NCBI GenBank assembly: GCA_036004685.1
Contig: DASYRE010000031.1
Coordinates: forward strand, 230,353 to 294,352
Source: Candidatus Polarisedimenticolia bacterium
GTDB taxonomy: Bacteria; Acidobacteriota; Polarisedimenticolia; Gp22-AA2; AA152
Length of the DNA: 64,000 nt
Reading direction: 5' to 3'
The position numbers and the translations under genes are program-made. The notes beneath the pieces are model-generated. The model was given only the letters and a program-made list of their open reading frames with translations. It did not search any database and was not told the origin of the DNA. This document shows, in pieces, positions 18,724 to 26,369 of this stretch (the first letter of the stretch is position 1; each line of letters begins with the position of its first letter).

Positions 18724-19947
18724 ATGATCCGCATGGAAGACCCGGAGCCGGGCAAGGACAAGAAGGCCAGCGTGACGTTCGCCGAAACAAGGGACATCGG
18801 CGCCAACATCAAGGTCGTCGGAGTGGGCGGCGGGGGAGGCAACGCCGTCAACCGGATGATCGCGAACAATCTGCAGGGGGTGGAGTTCATCGCCGCAAAC
18901 ACCGACTGCCAAGCGCTGCGCTCGTCGAAGGCGGCGGTGCGCCTGCAGATCGGATCCAAACTGACCAAGGGGCTCGGCGCCGGCGCCAATCCCGACGTCG
19001 GCCGGAACGCCGCGCTGGAGGACTCGGAGAAGATCCTCGAGCTGCTCAGCGGCGCCGACATGGTTTTCATCACCGCCGGGCTCGGCGGCGGGACGGGCAC
19101 GGGGGCGACCCCCATCATCGCGAACCTGGCGCAGGAGCTCGGGGCGCTCGTGGTGGCGGTCGTGACCAAGCCCTTCTCGTTCGAAGGGAAGCGCCGCAAG
19201 GAGCAGTCGGAGCAGGGGCTGCGCGAGCTCCAGGAATGCGTCGACACCGTGATCGCCATCCCGAACGAGAAGCTCCTGTCCACCGTGGACAAGAAGATGG
19301 CGCTCGGCGCGGCGTTCCAGTACGCCGATGACATCCTGCGCCAGGCGGTGCAGGGCATCTCCGACCTGATCACGATCCCGGGGGAGATCAACCTCGATTT
19401 CGCCGACGTGAAGACGATCATGGCGGGCATGGGCATGGCGCTCATGGGCACCGGCATCGCCCGCGGCGAAAACCGCGCCATGGAAGCCGCCCAGAAGGCG
19501 ATCTCCTCGCCGCTCCTCGAGGACGCCGCCATCGACGGCGCCAAGGGGATCCTCATCAACATCACCGGCGGCACCGACATGACGCTGCACGAGGTGTCGG
19601 AAGCTTCGACGCTGGTCCAGAAGACCGCCGACGCGGAAGCCAACATCATCTTCGGGACGGTCATCGATCCCACCATGACCGACGAGATGAAGGTCACGGT
19701 GATCGCCACGGGGTTCAAGGACCCGTCGACGCCCGTCGTGACGCCCCGCGGCCGGGAGGCGTTCTCCATGCGGGATCGCGGAGGCTTCGAGCACCGGATC
19801 TCCGACACGCCCGCTTTCATGCGGAAGCAGCAGCAGCGCGCCGTGGAGGCAGCGAGCTTCTCCCCCTCGGAGGAGGCCGCCCCCGCATACGCTTCGCTTC
19901 AAGACGAGCTCGACATCCCGACATTCTTGAGGAAGCAGATGGATTAG
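18724..19947 (+). CDS. ftsZ: cell division GTPase FtsZ
   Basis: A 407-residue tubulin homologue that forms the Z ring. Seen: [18 protein letters not shown], the GTP signature [12 protein letters not shown] near residue 120, and a conserved C-terminal peptide (DIPTFLRKQ) that binds FtsA. Start choice: the frame is open back to TTG 18634, which overlaps the ftsA stop. ATG 18724 has an excellent AGGGGGA seven bases upstream, and the extra 30 codons would cover a strong hairpin and encode a non-conserved peptide. Last gene of the operon. Confidence 0.96.
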   Translation: MIRMEDPEPGKDKKASVTFAETRDIGANIKVVGVGGGGGNAVNRMIANNLQGVEFIAANTDCQALRSSKAAVRLQIGSKLTKGLGAGANPDVGRNAALEDSEKILELLSGADMVFITAGLGGGTGTGATPIIANLAQELGALVVAVVTKPFSFEGKRRKEQSEQGLRELQECVDTVIAIPNEKLLSTVDKKMALGAAFQYADDILRQAVQGISDLITIPGEINLDFADVKTIMAGMGMALMGTGIARGENRAMEAAQKAISSPLLEDAAIDGAKGILINITGGTDMTLHEVSEASTLVQKTADAEANIIFGTVIDPTMTDEMKVTVIATGFKDPSTPVVTPRGREAFSMRDRGGFEHRISDTPAFMRKQQQRAVEAASFSPSEEAAPAYASLQDELDIPTFLRKQMD

Positions 19948-20232
19948 CTGGATCGCCTTGGGCGGGAACGGCAACGTTCCTTCTGGGGGACGGAGCGAAG
20001 GAGCCCAGCGGTCGACGGCATGGGTTCCCCGCTCACTGGCCCGACCCGCATAAAGCGCGGGTGCCCCGGCCCCTGCTCACAAGCCCCGTTCCGCCCCGGC
20101 CCCGATGAACTCCAGGAGGGACGGGGAGGTCACGCGAGCGGCGGCGGCTCCCTCGAGTACCTTCATCGACCCGCGCTGAGGGCGGGCCCGACAGACGGAT
20201 GAAGGACTCGTGATCGGCGGGTTGGGTGGGTC
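19948..20232. other. intergenic region after ftsZ with a GNRA hairpin
   Basis: No gene is recognised between ftsZ and the next promoter. Directly after ftsZ, GGAACG (19965-19970) and CGTTCC (19975-19980) form a stem closed by a GCAA tetraloop. A second weak stem (CTGGG/CCCAG) follows at about 19983-20010. There is no T-run, so a classical terminator is not evident. The hairpin could be a 3'-end processing structure. Confidence 0.4.
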
Positions 20233-20261
20233 TTGCGTGAGGGAAGGGTCGCGCATACAAT
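20233..20261 (+). promoter_or_regulatory. sigma70-type promoter for the diguanylate cyclase gene
   Basis: TTGCGT at 20233-20238, a 17-base spacer and TACAAT at 20256-20261. The predicted start of transcription is near 20268, about 36 bases before the GTG start of the GGDEF gene. This separates the signalling gene from the dcw operon. Confidence 0.6.
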
Positions 20262-20303
20262 GCGCGCCAGCGACTGCCGTCTCCCGAAGCCGGTGTACGC
20301 CCG

Positions 20304-21293
20304 GTGGACGCTTTGCGGGTGGAGCGGGTCCTGCAAAACCTTTACAAGATCCTGGTCGTCGACGACGAGCCCGAGAACGTCCAGCGCCTGACCGAGTGGC
20401 TCCGCCGCGAGAGCTTCGTCGTCACCGCCGCCGCCAGCGCCCGGGAGGCGCTCGAGATCGTGCGGCGCGAGATGCCGGATCTCATCCTGTTGGATCGCTC
20501 GATTCCCGCTCTCTCCGGCGGAGGCGTCGCCCGCGAGCTGAAGAGCGACAGCCAGCTTGGAATGATCCCCATCATCATGCTGACCGACGGCTCGGGGCCT
20601 CCGGCCGCCTCCGAAGTCCTCGCGGAAGGCGCCGACGACCTGATCTCCGATCCGACCGACTTCGCCGAGGTAAGCTCCCGCGTCCGGACGATGCTGAAGA
20701 AGCGGGACGTGTATCTTCAGCTCGAGCGCGCCAACCAGGAGCTGAAGGAGGCGAACAACCGGCTGCAGCAGCTCCTGGTCCGGGACGAGAAGACCGGGCT
20801 CCTCAACTACCGCAGCTTCGAGCAAAGGCTCCAGGAGGAGTTCCGCCGGGCCCGGCGCTACCGCGAATACCTTTCCCTGATGATGCTCGACCTGGATCAC
20901 TACAAGGCGATCAACGACCAGTACGGGCACCTATGCGGGGACGACGTCCTGCGCGAGTTCGGGCGCATTCTCGCCAGCAGCGCCCGCGAGACGGACCTGG
21001 TGGCGCGCTACGGCGGGGATGAGTTCGTGATCCTCCTGCCGGCGACCGCCGGCCCTCCGGCGTTCAAGCTCGCGGAGAGGATTCGCCAGGCGATGGAGAG
21101 CCACCGCTTCGATCTCGGAGGCAGCAAGGTGACGGTGACTTCCAGCCAGGGAATCGCCACCTATCCCGTCAACAACCGGATCTTCAGCCACGAGGACCTG
21201 GTCCGTCTCGCCGACAAGGCGCTGTACGAGGCGAAGGAATCGGGCCGGAATCGTTCCGTGCTGGATCCCCTTTCCATCCGGAGCCGTGATTAA
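20304..21293 (+). CDS. response regulator diguanylate cyclase (receiver-GGDEF)
   Basis: A 329-residue protein. Residues 15-130 are a CheY-like receiver with acid pair D20/D21, phosphoacceptor D64 and T94. The position of the otherwise invariant lysine is Asp (D116 in ISDP). A short coiled coil (about 135-160) leads to a GGDEF domain with the intact catalytic motif GGDEF at 237-241 and an inhibitory-site RxxD at 228-231. It should make cyclic di-GMP from two GTP and be product-inhibited. The lost lysine may alter phosphorylation signalling. The start is uncertain: GTG 20304 fits the promoter but has no clear ribosome binding site; TTG 20313 or GTG 20319 are alternatives. It overlaps the next gene by 8 bases. 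Confidence 0.9.
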   Translation: MDALRVERVLQNLYKILVVDDEPENVQRLTEWLRRESFVVTAAASAREALEIVRREMPDLILLDRSIPALSGGGVARELKSDSQLGMIPIIMLTDGSGPPAASEVLAEGADDLISDPTDFAEVSSRVRTMLKKRDVYLQLERANQELKEANNRLQQLLVRDEKTGLLNYRSFEQRLQEEFRRARRYREYLSLMMLDLDHYKAINDQYGHLCGDDVLREFGRILASSARETDLVARYGGDEFVILLPATAGPPAFKLAERIRQAMESHRFDLGGSKVTVTSSQGIATYPVNNRIFSHEDLVRLADKALYEAKESGRNRSVLDPLSIRSRD

Positions 21294-21909
21294 TCCTCCC
21301 TCCGCGGGCGCGATCCCGTCCCGGCGCCGTCCCTATGAAACCATCACGGCGGCGCTCCTTGGTCTCTGCTCGTTCCTCGTCACCGCGGCGGCAGGGCCCG
21401 CCCTCGCCGCGGGGCGGCCGCCCAAGCCGGCGCAGAGCTATGGAGCGGGCAAGGTCTTCAAGCCCGAGTTCAAGGATCTGGTGCGCCATGCCGACCTGAT
21501 CGTCGTGGGGCGGGTGAGCCAGATCGGGGGCATCCCTCACCCTGGACCTTCGCGCCAGCGTCCCGGCTCGCGCAAGTACGCCTACTGGGAGGACAGCTAC
21601 GCCCTCCTGGAGATCGAGCAGGTCGTCAAGGGAAAGGCTCCCGGCAGAACCGTGCGGGTGGCGTTCCATTCCGATCTCGAAGGCGACAAGACGAATTATC
21701 AGGCCGGAAAGAAGTACATCGCCTTCCTCCTCCGGCCGACGAAATATCCCGACAGCTACACGACCGCCCACTTCCATTACGGCCAGTACCGGATCAACGA
21801 CCAGGGGAAGGCGGAGCGGGTCGCCGATCCTTCCGAAATCAGCAAGCCCAGCTCGACGGTGATCGACAGCGTGCGCCAGGCGATGGGATCCGCGGGAAAA
21901 GGGTCGTGA
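21286..21909 (+). CDS. exported protein of unknown function
   Basis: A 207-residue protein with a Sec-type signal: basic RRRP, hydrophobic core (ITAALLGLCSFLVTAAAG) and an ALA-A cleavage site near residue 42. The mature part has a pattern seen in many uncharacterised exported proteins (ADLIVVGRVSQI, then LLEIEQVVKGK), loosely reminiscent of NTR/TIMP-like OB folds. I cannot name a family. The GTG 21286 start overlaps the cyclase gene and its own stop overlaps the next gene (GTGA), so the three genes are likely cotranscribed. Confidence 0.65.
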   Translation: MINPPSAGAIPSRRRPYETITAALLGLCSFLVTAAAGPALAAGRPPKPAQSYGAGKVFKPEFKDLVRHADLIVVGRVSQIGGIPHPGPSRQRPGSRKYAYWEDSYALLEIEQVVKGKAPGRTVRVAFHSDLEGDKTNYQAGKKYIAFLLRPTKYPDSYTTAHFHYGQYRINDQGKAERVADPSEISKPSSTVIDSVRQAMGSAGKGS

Positions 21910-22697
21910 TTCACTCCCCTCCGGAGGTGGTCTACTCGAGGGGCTTCACATACCGAATCGCGGCGCTGCTGCTCGCCCTCCTGGTCGCCTTCGGCCTTTT
22001 CTATTTCCATGCGCGCCTCCGGCGGGAATGGTCCTGGGGTCTCGGAGCCCTCACGGCGCTGTTCCTTCTCCTGTACTGGAAGCGCGAGGCGGGGAAGGTC
22101 GTCGAGATCCACTCCGAGGGGATGGTCGTTCGCAGCGGCGCCTCCGCCCGGGCGATTCGCTGGGAAGCGGTGCGCGAGGTGCGCTACCGGGCGATCGTCT
22201 CGCGGGGAGGAGGCCTCCTGGGCCTCCTGTTCCGGGCGCTCCTGCACGGATTCTCCCGCCGCTCCACGGGGGTCGACGAGCGCAGCGTCTCGATCCGCTG
22301 CGCGCTCCTCGCCGACTCCCAGGCTCCCCTCGTGCTCACCTCCGGCTGGAGCCGCGCCGGCGACGCGGTCGAGAAAATCCTGGCGCGCGTGAATCCCCGC
22401 CTCATCCAAGAAGCCCTCAACCAGGTGCGGACGGCGGGCCGAGCCGAGTTCGGCCCCGTGGCGATCCAGCACGACTCGATCCTCCGGGGCCGGAAGCGCG
22501 TGCGCTTCGCCGAGGTGGCCTCCTTCGGACTGGAGTCAGGGCGCTTTTTCGTGAAGAAGCAGGGGGCGTGGCTGAACGTCATCCAGATGCCGGTCGCGAA
22601 GATTCCGAACGCTTTCGTCCTGGTGGAACTGCTGCGCCAGCTCGGCGTTCCGGGAATGCGGCCGGGCACTCTCGCTTCGGCTAACTTCCGAGGTTGA
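21906..22697 (+). CDS. membrane protein with PH-like cytosolic region, function unknown
   Basis: A 263-residue protein with two N-terminal transmembrane helices (about residues 16-35 and 43-59). A soluble remainder contains segments typical of bacterial PH-like membrane proteins: VVEIHSEGMVVRSG, then IRWEAVREVRYR. The second half has a further HDSILRGRKRVRFAEVASF repeat-like unit, so there may be two PH-like units. It resembles DUF6585-type proteins, but I cannot confirm this. The start GTG overlaps the preceding stop by four bases. It converges on nth. Confidence 0.6.
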   Translation: MIHSPPEVVYSRGFTYRIAALLLALLVAFGLFYFHARLRREWSWGLGALTALFLLLYWKREAGKVVEIHSEGMVVRSGASARAIRWEAVREVRYRAIVSRGGGLLGLLFRALLHGFSRRSTGVDERSVSIRCALLADSQAPLVLTSGWSRAGDAVEKILARVNPRLIQEALNQVRTAGRAEFGPVAIQHDSILRGRKRVRFAEVASFGLESGRFFVKKQGAWLNVIQMPVAKIPNAFVLVELLRQLGVPGMRPGTLASANFRG

Positions 22698-22746
22698 GGC
22701 GGGAGCCTGGGGGCCGCGATCGGCCGCGCGCCGGCTCCAAGCCGAA

Positions 22747-23484
22747 TCAGACGGGGCGCCTCGGAAGGGCCGTCTTGGCAGCCGAGAGCGCGGGCTTCCG
22801 CGACCGCGGCCGCAGCCCGGCACTGCCTTTGAGAATCAGGGCGGAATAGGGGCAGAAATCCCGCAAGAAGCACGCCTCGCACCGGGGACGGCGGGAGATG
22901 CAGATCTGGCGGCCATGCAGGATGAGCTGGAGGGAGAAGTTCGACCAGCGCGATTCCGGAACGAGCTTCATCAGATCGAACTCCACCTTGACCGGATCTT
23001 CGTGGCGGGTCAAGCCGAGCCGGCGGGAAACCCTTCCGACGTGCGTGTCGACCGTAATTCCCGGAATGCCGAAGCTGTTCCCCAAGACGACGTTCGCCGT
23101 CTTGCGGCCGACTCCCGGGAGAGTGACCAGATCCGCGAGCCGGGGAGGAACCTCTCCGGCGAAGTCCTTCACGAGCTTGCGGCAGCATTCCCGGATGTTG
23201 CGCGCTTTGCTTCTGAAGAAGCCGGTCGAACGGATCAAGGCTTCCAGCTCGCGCAGATTCGCCCGGGCGAAAGCCCGGGCGTCGGGATATTTTCGGAACA
23301 GGGCGGGCGTCACGAGGTTCACGCGCGCGTCGGTGCACTGCGCCGAGAGAATCGTCGCCACGAGGAGCTGAATCGGGCTCTGGTGGGACAGCGCCGTCTC
23401 GGACTCTGGATAATGCTCGTCGAGAAGCGCGAGAATACGCTCCATTCGACGCGGGTCGACCGGCTTGCCGGTCCGGTTTGCCAT
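22747..23484 (-). CDS. nth: endonuclease III (DNA glycosylase/AP lyase)
   Basis: A 245-residue base-excision repair enzyme that removes oxidised pyrimidines and nicks the abasic site. The helix-hairpin-helix LPGVGRKTANVVL carries catalytic Lys118, and catalytic Asp136 is in VDTHVGR. The [4Fe-4S] cluster ligands are C185, C192, C195 and C201, exactly the C-x6-C-x2-C-x5-C spacing of E. coli Nth. The frame extends upstream, but ATG 23484 has GGGAGAG at the right distance. A basic tail beyond residue 210 is longer than in E. coli. Confidence 0.96.
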   Translation of the reverse strand: MANRTGKPVDPRRMERILALLDEHYPESETALSHQSPIQLLVATILSAQCTDARVNLVTPALFRKYPDARAFARANLRELEALIRSTGFFRSKARNIRECCRKLVKDFAGEVPPRLADLVTLPGVGRKTANVVLGNSFGIPGITVDTHVGRVSRRLGLTRHEDPVKVEFDLMKLVPESRWSNFSLQLILHGRQICISRRPRCEACFLRDFCPYSALILKGSAGLRPRSRKPALSAAKTALPRRPV

Positions 23485-23598
23485 CAGTCTCTCCCGGGAA
23501 CGGCGCATCTTACCATGGTCTTCGGCGCCCGATCGCGCGCCTCGCGGCGGCCGGCGCCCGGGCGCAGAGCCGTGATATAAGCGGGGGCAGGAGGGGAC

Positions 23599-24159
23599 TT
23601 GGAGCGCCGCGAGACCGAGATCAAGCTCGCCCTTTCCGGGCCCCGCGCGCGCCTCACGGCCCGCCTCAGGAGCCTGGGAGCATGGCTCGAGCTTCCCCGT
23701 CACTTGGAAGACAATTTTCTCTTCGACGATGCCGACCGCCGAATCTCGCGGACGCATTCACTCCTGCGCGTCCGCTTGACACCGAGCGGGGCGTCCCTGA
23801 CCTTCAAGGGTCCCGCGAGGGTGATTCACGGCTTGAAGTCCCGCGCCGAGCTGGAGACCCGATTCTCCGACGGCGAGACTCTCTTGAAGATCCTCGATCG
23901 TCTCGGGATGCGCTGCGGCTTCCGCTACCAGAAGTACCGCACCCTTTATCGGCTCGGAGCACTGCATATAGCGCTGGACGAAACACCCATAGGCACCTAT
24001 ATAGAGCTCGAGGGTAGCCGGCGCGCTATCGAGAGGCTTTCGAGGCGGTTAGGGTTCGGCCGAGACGACTTTATAACCGGAACCTACCACGACCTGTTCG
24101 TTACATACAAAAGAGCTAATCGGATCCGAACCAGAAATATGCTATTTGGTATCGTTTAG
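23599..24159 (+). CDS. CYTH domain protein (class IV adenylate cyclase / thiamine triphosphatase superfamily)
   Basis: A 186-residue protein starting with the CYTH signature ExExK (E5, E7, K9). Conserved charged strands of the triphosphate tunnel follow: LLRVRLT, SLTFKGP, ELETRF, YQKYRTLYRL and YIELEGS. These enzymes act on triphosphate substrates (ATP to cAMP, thiamine triphosphate or tripolyphosphate hydrolysis), and the substrate cannot be read from sequence. The start is TTG 23599 with an AGGAGGGG upstream. Codon use turns visibly AT-rich in the last 200 bases (CATATAGCG, TATATAGAG, TTTATAACC), unlike neighbours. Confidence 0.85.
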   Translation: MERRETEIKLALSGPRARLTARLRSLGAWLELPRHLEDNFLFDDADRRISRTHSLLRVRLTPSGASLTFKGPARVIHGLKSRAELETRFSDGETLLKILDRLGMRCGFRYQKYRTLYRLGALHIALDETPIGTYIELEGSRRAIERLSRRLGFGRDDFITGTYHDLFVTYKRANRIRTRNMLFGIV

Positions 24160-24285
24160 ACCCATGTCTATGGATTGCCTTGGGTAGTTTTGAAGGGGTG
24201 AGCAGAGTTTCGATCCGGACTAGAGCGGTTTTCATCTCATGTCGTCCGGCCGACTCTTGAGGCCCGGCTGCATACCGGAGGAGAT

Positions 24286-25371
24286 ATGAAAGCGATGGTG
24301 CTCGCCGCCGGCCTGGGGGAAAGGATGAAGCCCTTGACATGGGATCGCGCCAAGCCGGCTCTTCCGCTTCTGAACCGCCCCTCGGTGCTCCATCTCCTCG
24401 AGCACCTCGCGCGTAACGGCGTGGACCAGGTCGCGATCAATCTGCACTACTGCCCCGACACGGTCCGCGTGCTGGAGCCCGAGATTCGGGCTCTCGGATT
24501 GAACGTCTTCTTCTGCCCCGAGCCAACGATCCTGGGGACCGGCGGCGGCTTGAAAAACGCTGAGGAATTCCTGCGGGATGGAACGCTGATCATGGCCAAT
24601 GCCGACTTCGTCACCGATTGCCCTTTGGCGCTGGCGCTGGAGCATCATCGCCGAAGCGGCGCCCTGGCGACGCTCGTCCTGACGCCATTTCAAGAGGGAA
24701 CCGAATACGGGGCCGTGGAGATGGGTGATGATCATCGGATCGTGCGCATCGCGGGACATCCGGGACCTGGGACCGGAAAGCCGCGCTACCATTTCACCGG
24801 AATCCACATCCTTGAACCCGCGATATTCCGGGAGATCCCGCCCGCCGTGAAGAGTGAGATCAACCGCGAGATCTATCCGAAGCTCATCGAAAGAGGCGAG
24901 CGCATTGTCGGGTATGTTCATGCCGGCTTTTGGCGCGAGCTGGGGACCCCTCAGCGCTACTTGCAGGGTTCCCTGGATCTGATCAGGCTTGGCGACGCCG
25001 GCTACATGCAGAAGATGCGTTTGCGGGAAGGGGTGTACAGTGCCTCCCCCTTGTCATCGCTGCAGGGAAGCATCGAGCCGGCTTTCCTCGCCGGAGCGGA
25101 TCTCCAGATGTCCTCCGACAGCTTCGCGGCGGAGGTCGTCCTCGGGAATCGGGTGGTCCTGGGCCGGCAGTCGCGCGTAGTGCAGTCGATCCTGTGGGAC
25201 AGCGTGAGAATCGAGGAAAGCTCTTCGCTCACGGAGTGCCTCGTCGCATCCCGAGTCACGATTCCCGCAAGAACCAGCCTGACCCGCCGGGTCGTCCTGG
25301 ATGAGGCGAGCTACAGGGGCGATCGCGGCAAGCTGGAGCGCTCCGGAAGCCTCCTCCTGGCTTCGTTCTAG
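24286..25371 (+). CDS. nucleotidyltransferase, MurU-like, with left-handed beta-helix extension
   Basis: A 361-residue sugar-1-phosphate nucleotidyltransferase. The N-terminal Rossmann-like domain has the signature LAAGLGERMKPLT (residues 6-18), a PALPLLNRP lysine-proline region and metal-binding Asp107 (NADF). From about residue 250 the spacing of small hydrophobic residues (AEVVLGNRVVLGRQSRVVQSI) looks like a left-handed beta helix. It sits five bases before an AmgK-like kinase. In Pseudomonas the MurU-AmgK pair converts MurNAc to UDP-MurNAc for cell wall recycling. That role is inferred here from pairing. A GDP-mannose or other NDP-sugar pyrophosphorylase is the alternative. GGAGG precedes ATG. 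Confidence 0.75.
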   Translation: MKAMVLAAGLGERMKPLTWDRAKPALPLLNRPSVLHLLEHLARNGVDQVAINLHYCPDTVRVLEPEIRALGLNVFFCPEPTILGTGGGLKNAEEFLRDGTLIMANADFVTDCPLALALEHHRRSGALATLVLTPFQEGTEYGAVEMGDDHRIVRIAGHPGPGTGKPRYHFTGIHILEPAIFREIPPAVKSEINREIYPKLIERGERIVGYVHAGFWRELGTPQRYLQGSLDLIRLGDAGYMQKMRLREGVYSASPLSSLQGSIEPAFLAGADLQMSSDSFAAEVVLGNRVVLGRQSRVVQSILWDSVRIEESSSLTECLVASRVTIPARTSLTRRVVLDEASYRGDRGKLERSGSLLLASF

Positions 25372-25376
25372 ATCCC

Positions 25377-26369
25377 ATGCGAAAGGACCCGGGGCTCGAG
25401 GCTTTCGCGCATCGTAACTTCCCGCCCGGCAGCCGCATCACGCAGCTCAAAGGAGACGCCTCCACCCGGCGGTTCTTTCGCGTCGAGCCTCCGGACGCTC
25501 CCAGCATCATCTTGATGCTGTTTCCGGAGGCCTTCGATTGGAACGACTCCGCGCTGCGCTCGAATCACGAGCATTTCGAGCGTGTCGGAGTCCCGGTGCC
25601 GAAGATCCTCGGCGTCTTCCCGGAGCAGGGGATCGTGCTCCAGGAGGATCTGGGCGACACCACCCTTCAATCGGCGATTCTCGCCGATCCGGGCTACGAC
25701 CGGGCGTCCCGCTATCGAGAGGCCATCGACGTCATCGCGCTGCTCCAGGATCGGGGAACGCGCCAGCTGCCCCCCGCCGCCGCGGCCCGGAAATCGGCGC
25801 TGGACGAAGCGAAGCTCCTGGCGGAGCTGGAGCACTTCTACCGGCACTTCGTGCTCGGCTATCGTGGCGCGCATCCCTCCGCCGACGAGGCGGCGCAGCT
25901 CGCCAGCTTCTTCGGCTACCTGGCTTACTCGCTCGATGGAGCCCCGCGAGTCCTCTGCCACCGCGACTTCCAGTCCCGCAACCTGATGATCACGCCGGAG
26001 GGCCTGAAAGTCATCGATTACCAGGACGCCCGAATGGGGCCGGCGGCCTACGACCTGGCCTCGCTGCTGCGCGATTCGTCGCTGGACCTCGCGGCGGAGC
26101 TCCGGGAGGAGGGGATCCGCTATTTTCTGGCGCAGCGCCCGGCGCTATGGGAGGAGGCCTTCCGGGAGGAGTTCGAAAGGACGGCTCTCCAGAGGAACAT
26201 CAAGGATCTCGGCACGTTCGGATACCAGGTGCATCATCTCGGCCACCCGGACTACGAACGCTACATCCCGCGAACGTTGACGATGGTGCGCGACGCGCTG
26301 CTCCGCGGGCGGCAGTACCACGGGATCTTCGCGGCCTTCGAGAAGCACGTCTTCAGCGGCCGCGGCTGA
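25377..26369 (+). CDS. aminoglycoside-phosphotransferase-fold sugar kinase, AmgK-like
   Basis: A 330-residue APH-fold kinase. Catalytic loop CHRDFQSRNLM (D197, N202) and metal-binding VIDYQDARMG (D214) are intact. The N-terminal LKGDASTRRFFRV is characteristic of the AmgK branch, which phosphorylates the anomeric hydroxyl of MurNAc and GlcNAc. The gene follows the MurU-like gene by 5 bases, supporting a peptidoglycan recycling pair. Its end overlaps the convergent tldE by 17 bases. Confidence 0.8.
   Translation: MRKDPGLEAFAHRNFPPGSRITQLKGDASTRRFFRVEPPDAPSIILMLFPEAFDWNDSALRSNHEHFERVGVPVPKILGVFPEQGIVLQEDLGDTTLQSAILADPGYDRASRYREAIDVIALLQDRGTRQLPPAAAARKSALDEAKLLAELEHFYRHFVLGYRGAHPSADEAAQLASFFGYLAYSLDGAPRVLCHRDFQSRNLMITPEGLKVIDYQDARMGPAAYDLASLLRDSSLDLAAELREEGIRYFLAQRPALWEEAFREEFERTALQRNIKDLGTFGYQVHHLGHPDYERYIPRTLTMVRDALLRGRQYHGIFAAFEKHVFSGRG

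Noticed and set aside
19948..20303. Possible cyclic di-GMP riboswitch before the GGDEF gene
   Set aside because: The conserved GEMM core could not be found; only short GC stems are present.
22698..22746. Bidirectional terminator between the PH-like gene and nth
   Set aside because: GGAGCC/GGCTCC can pair, but the loop is long and there is no T-run on either side.
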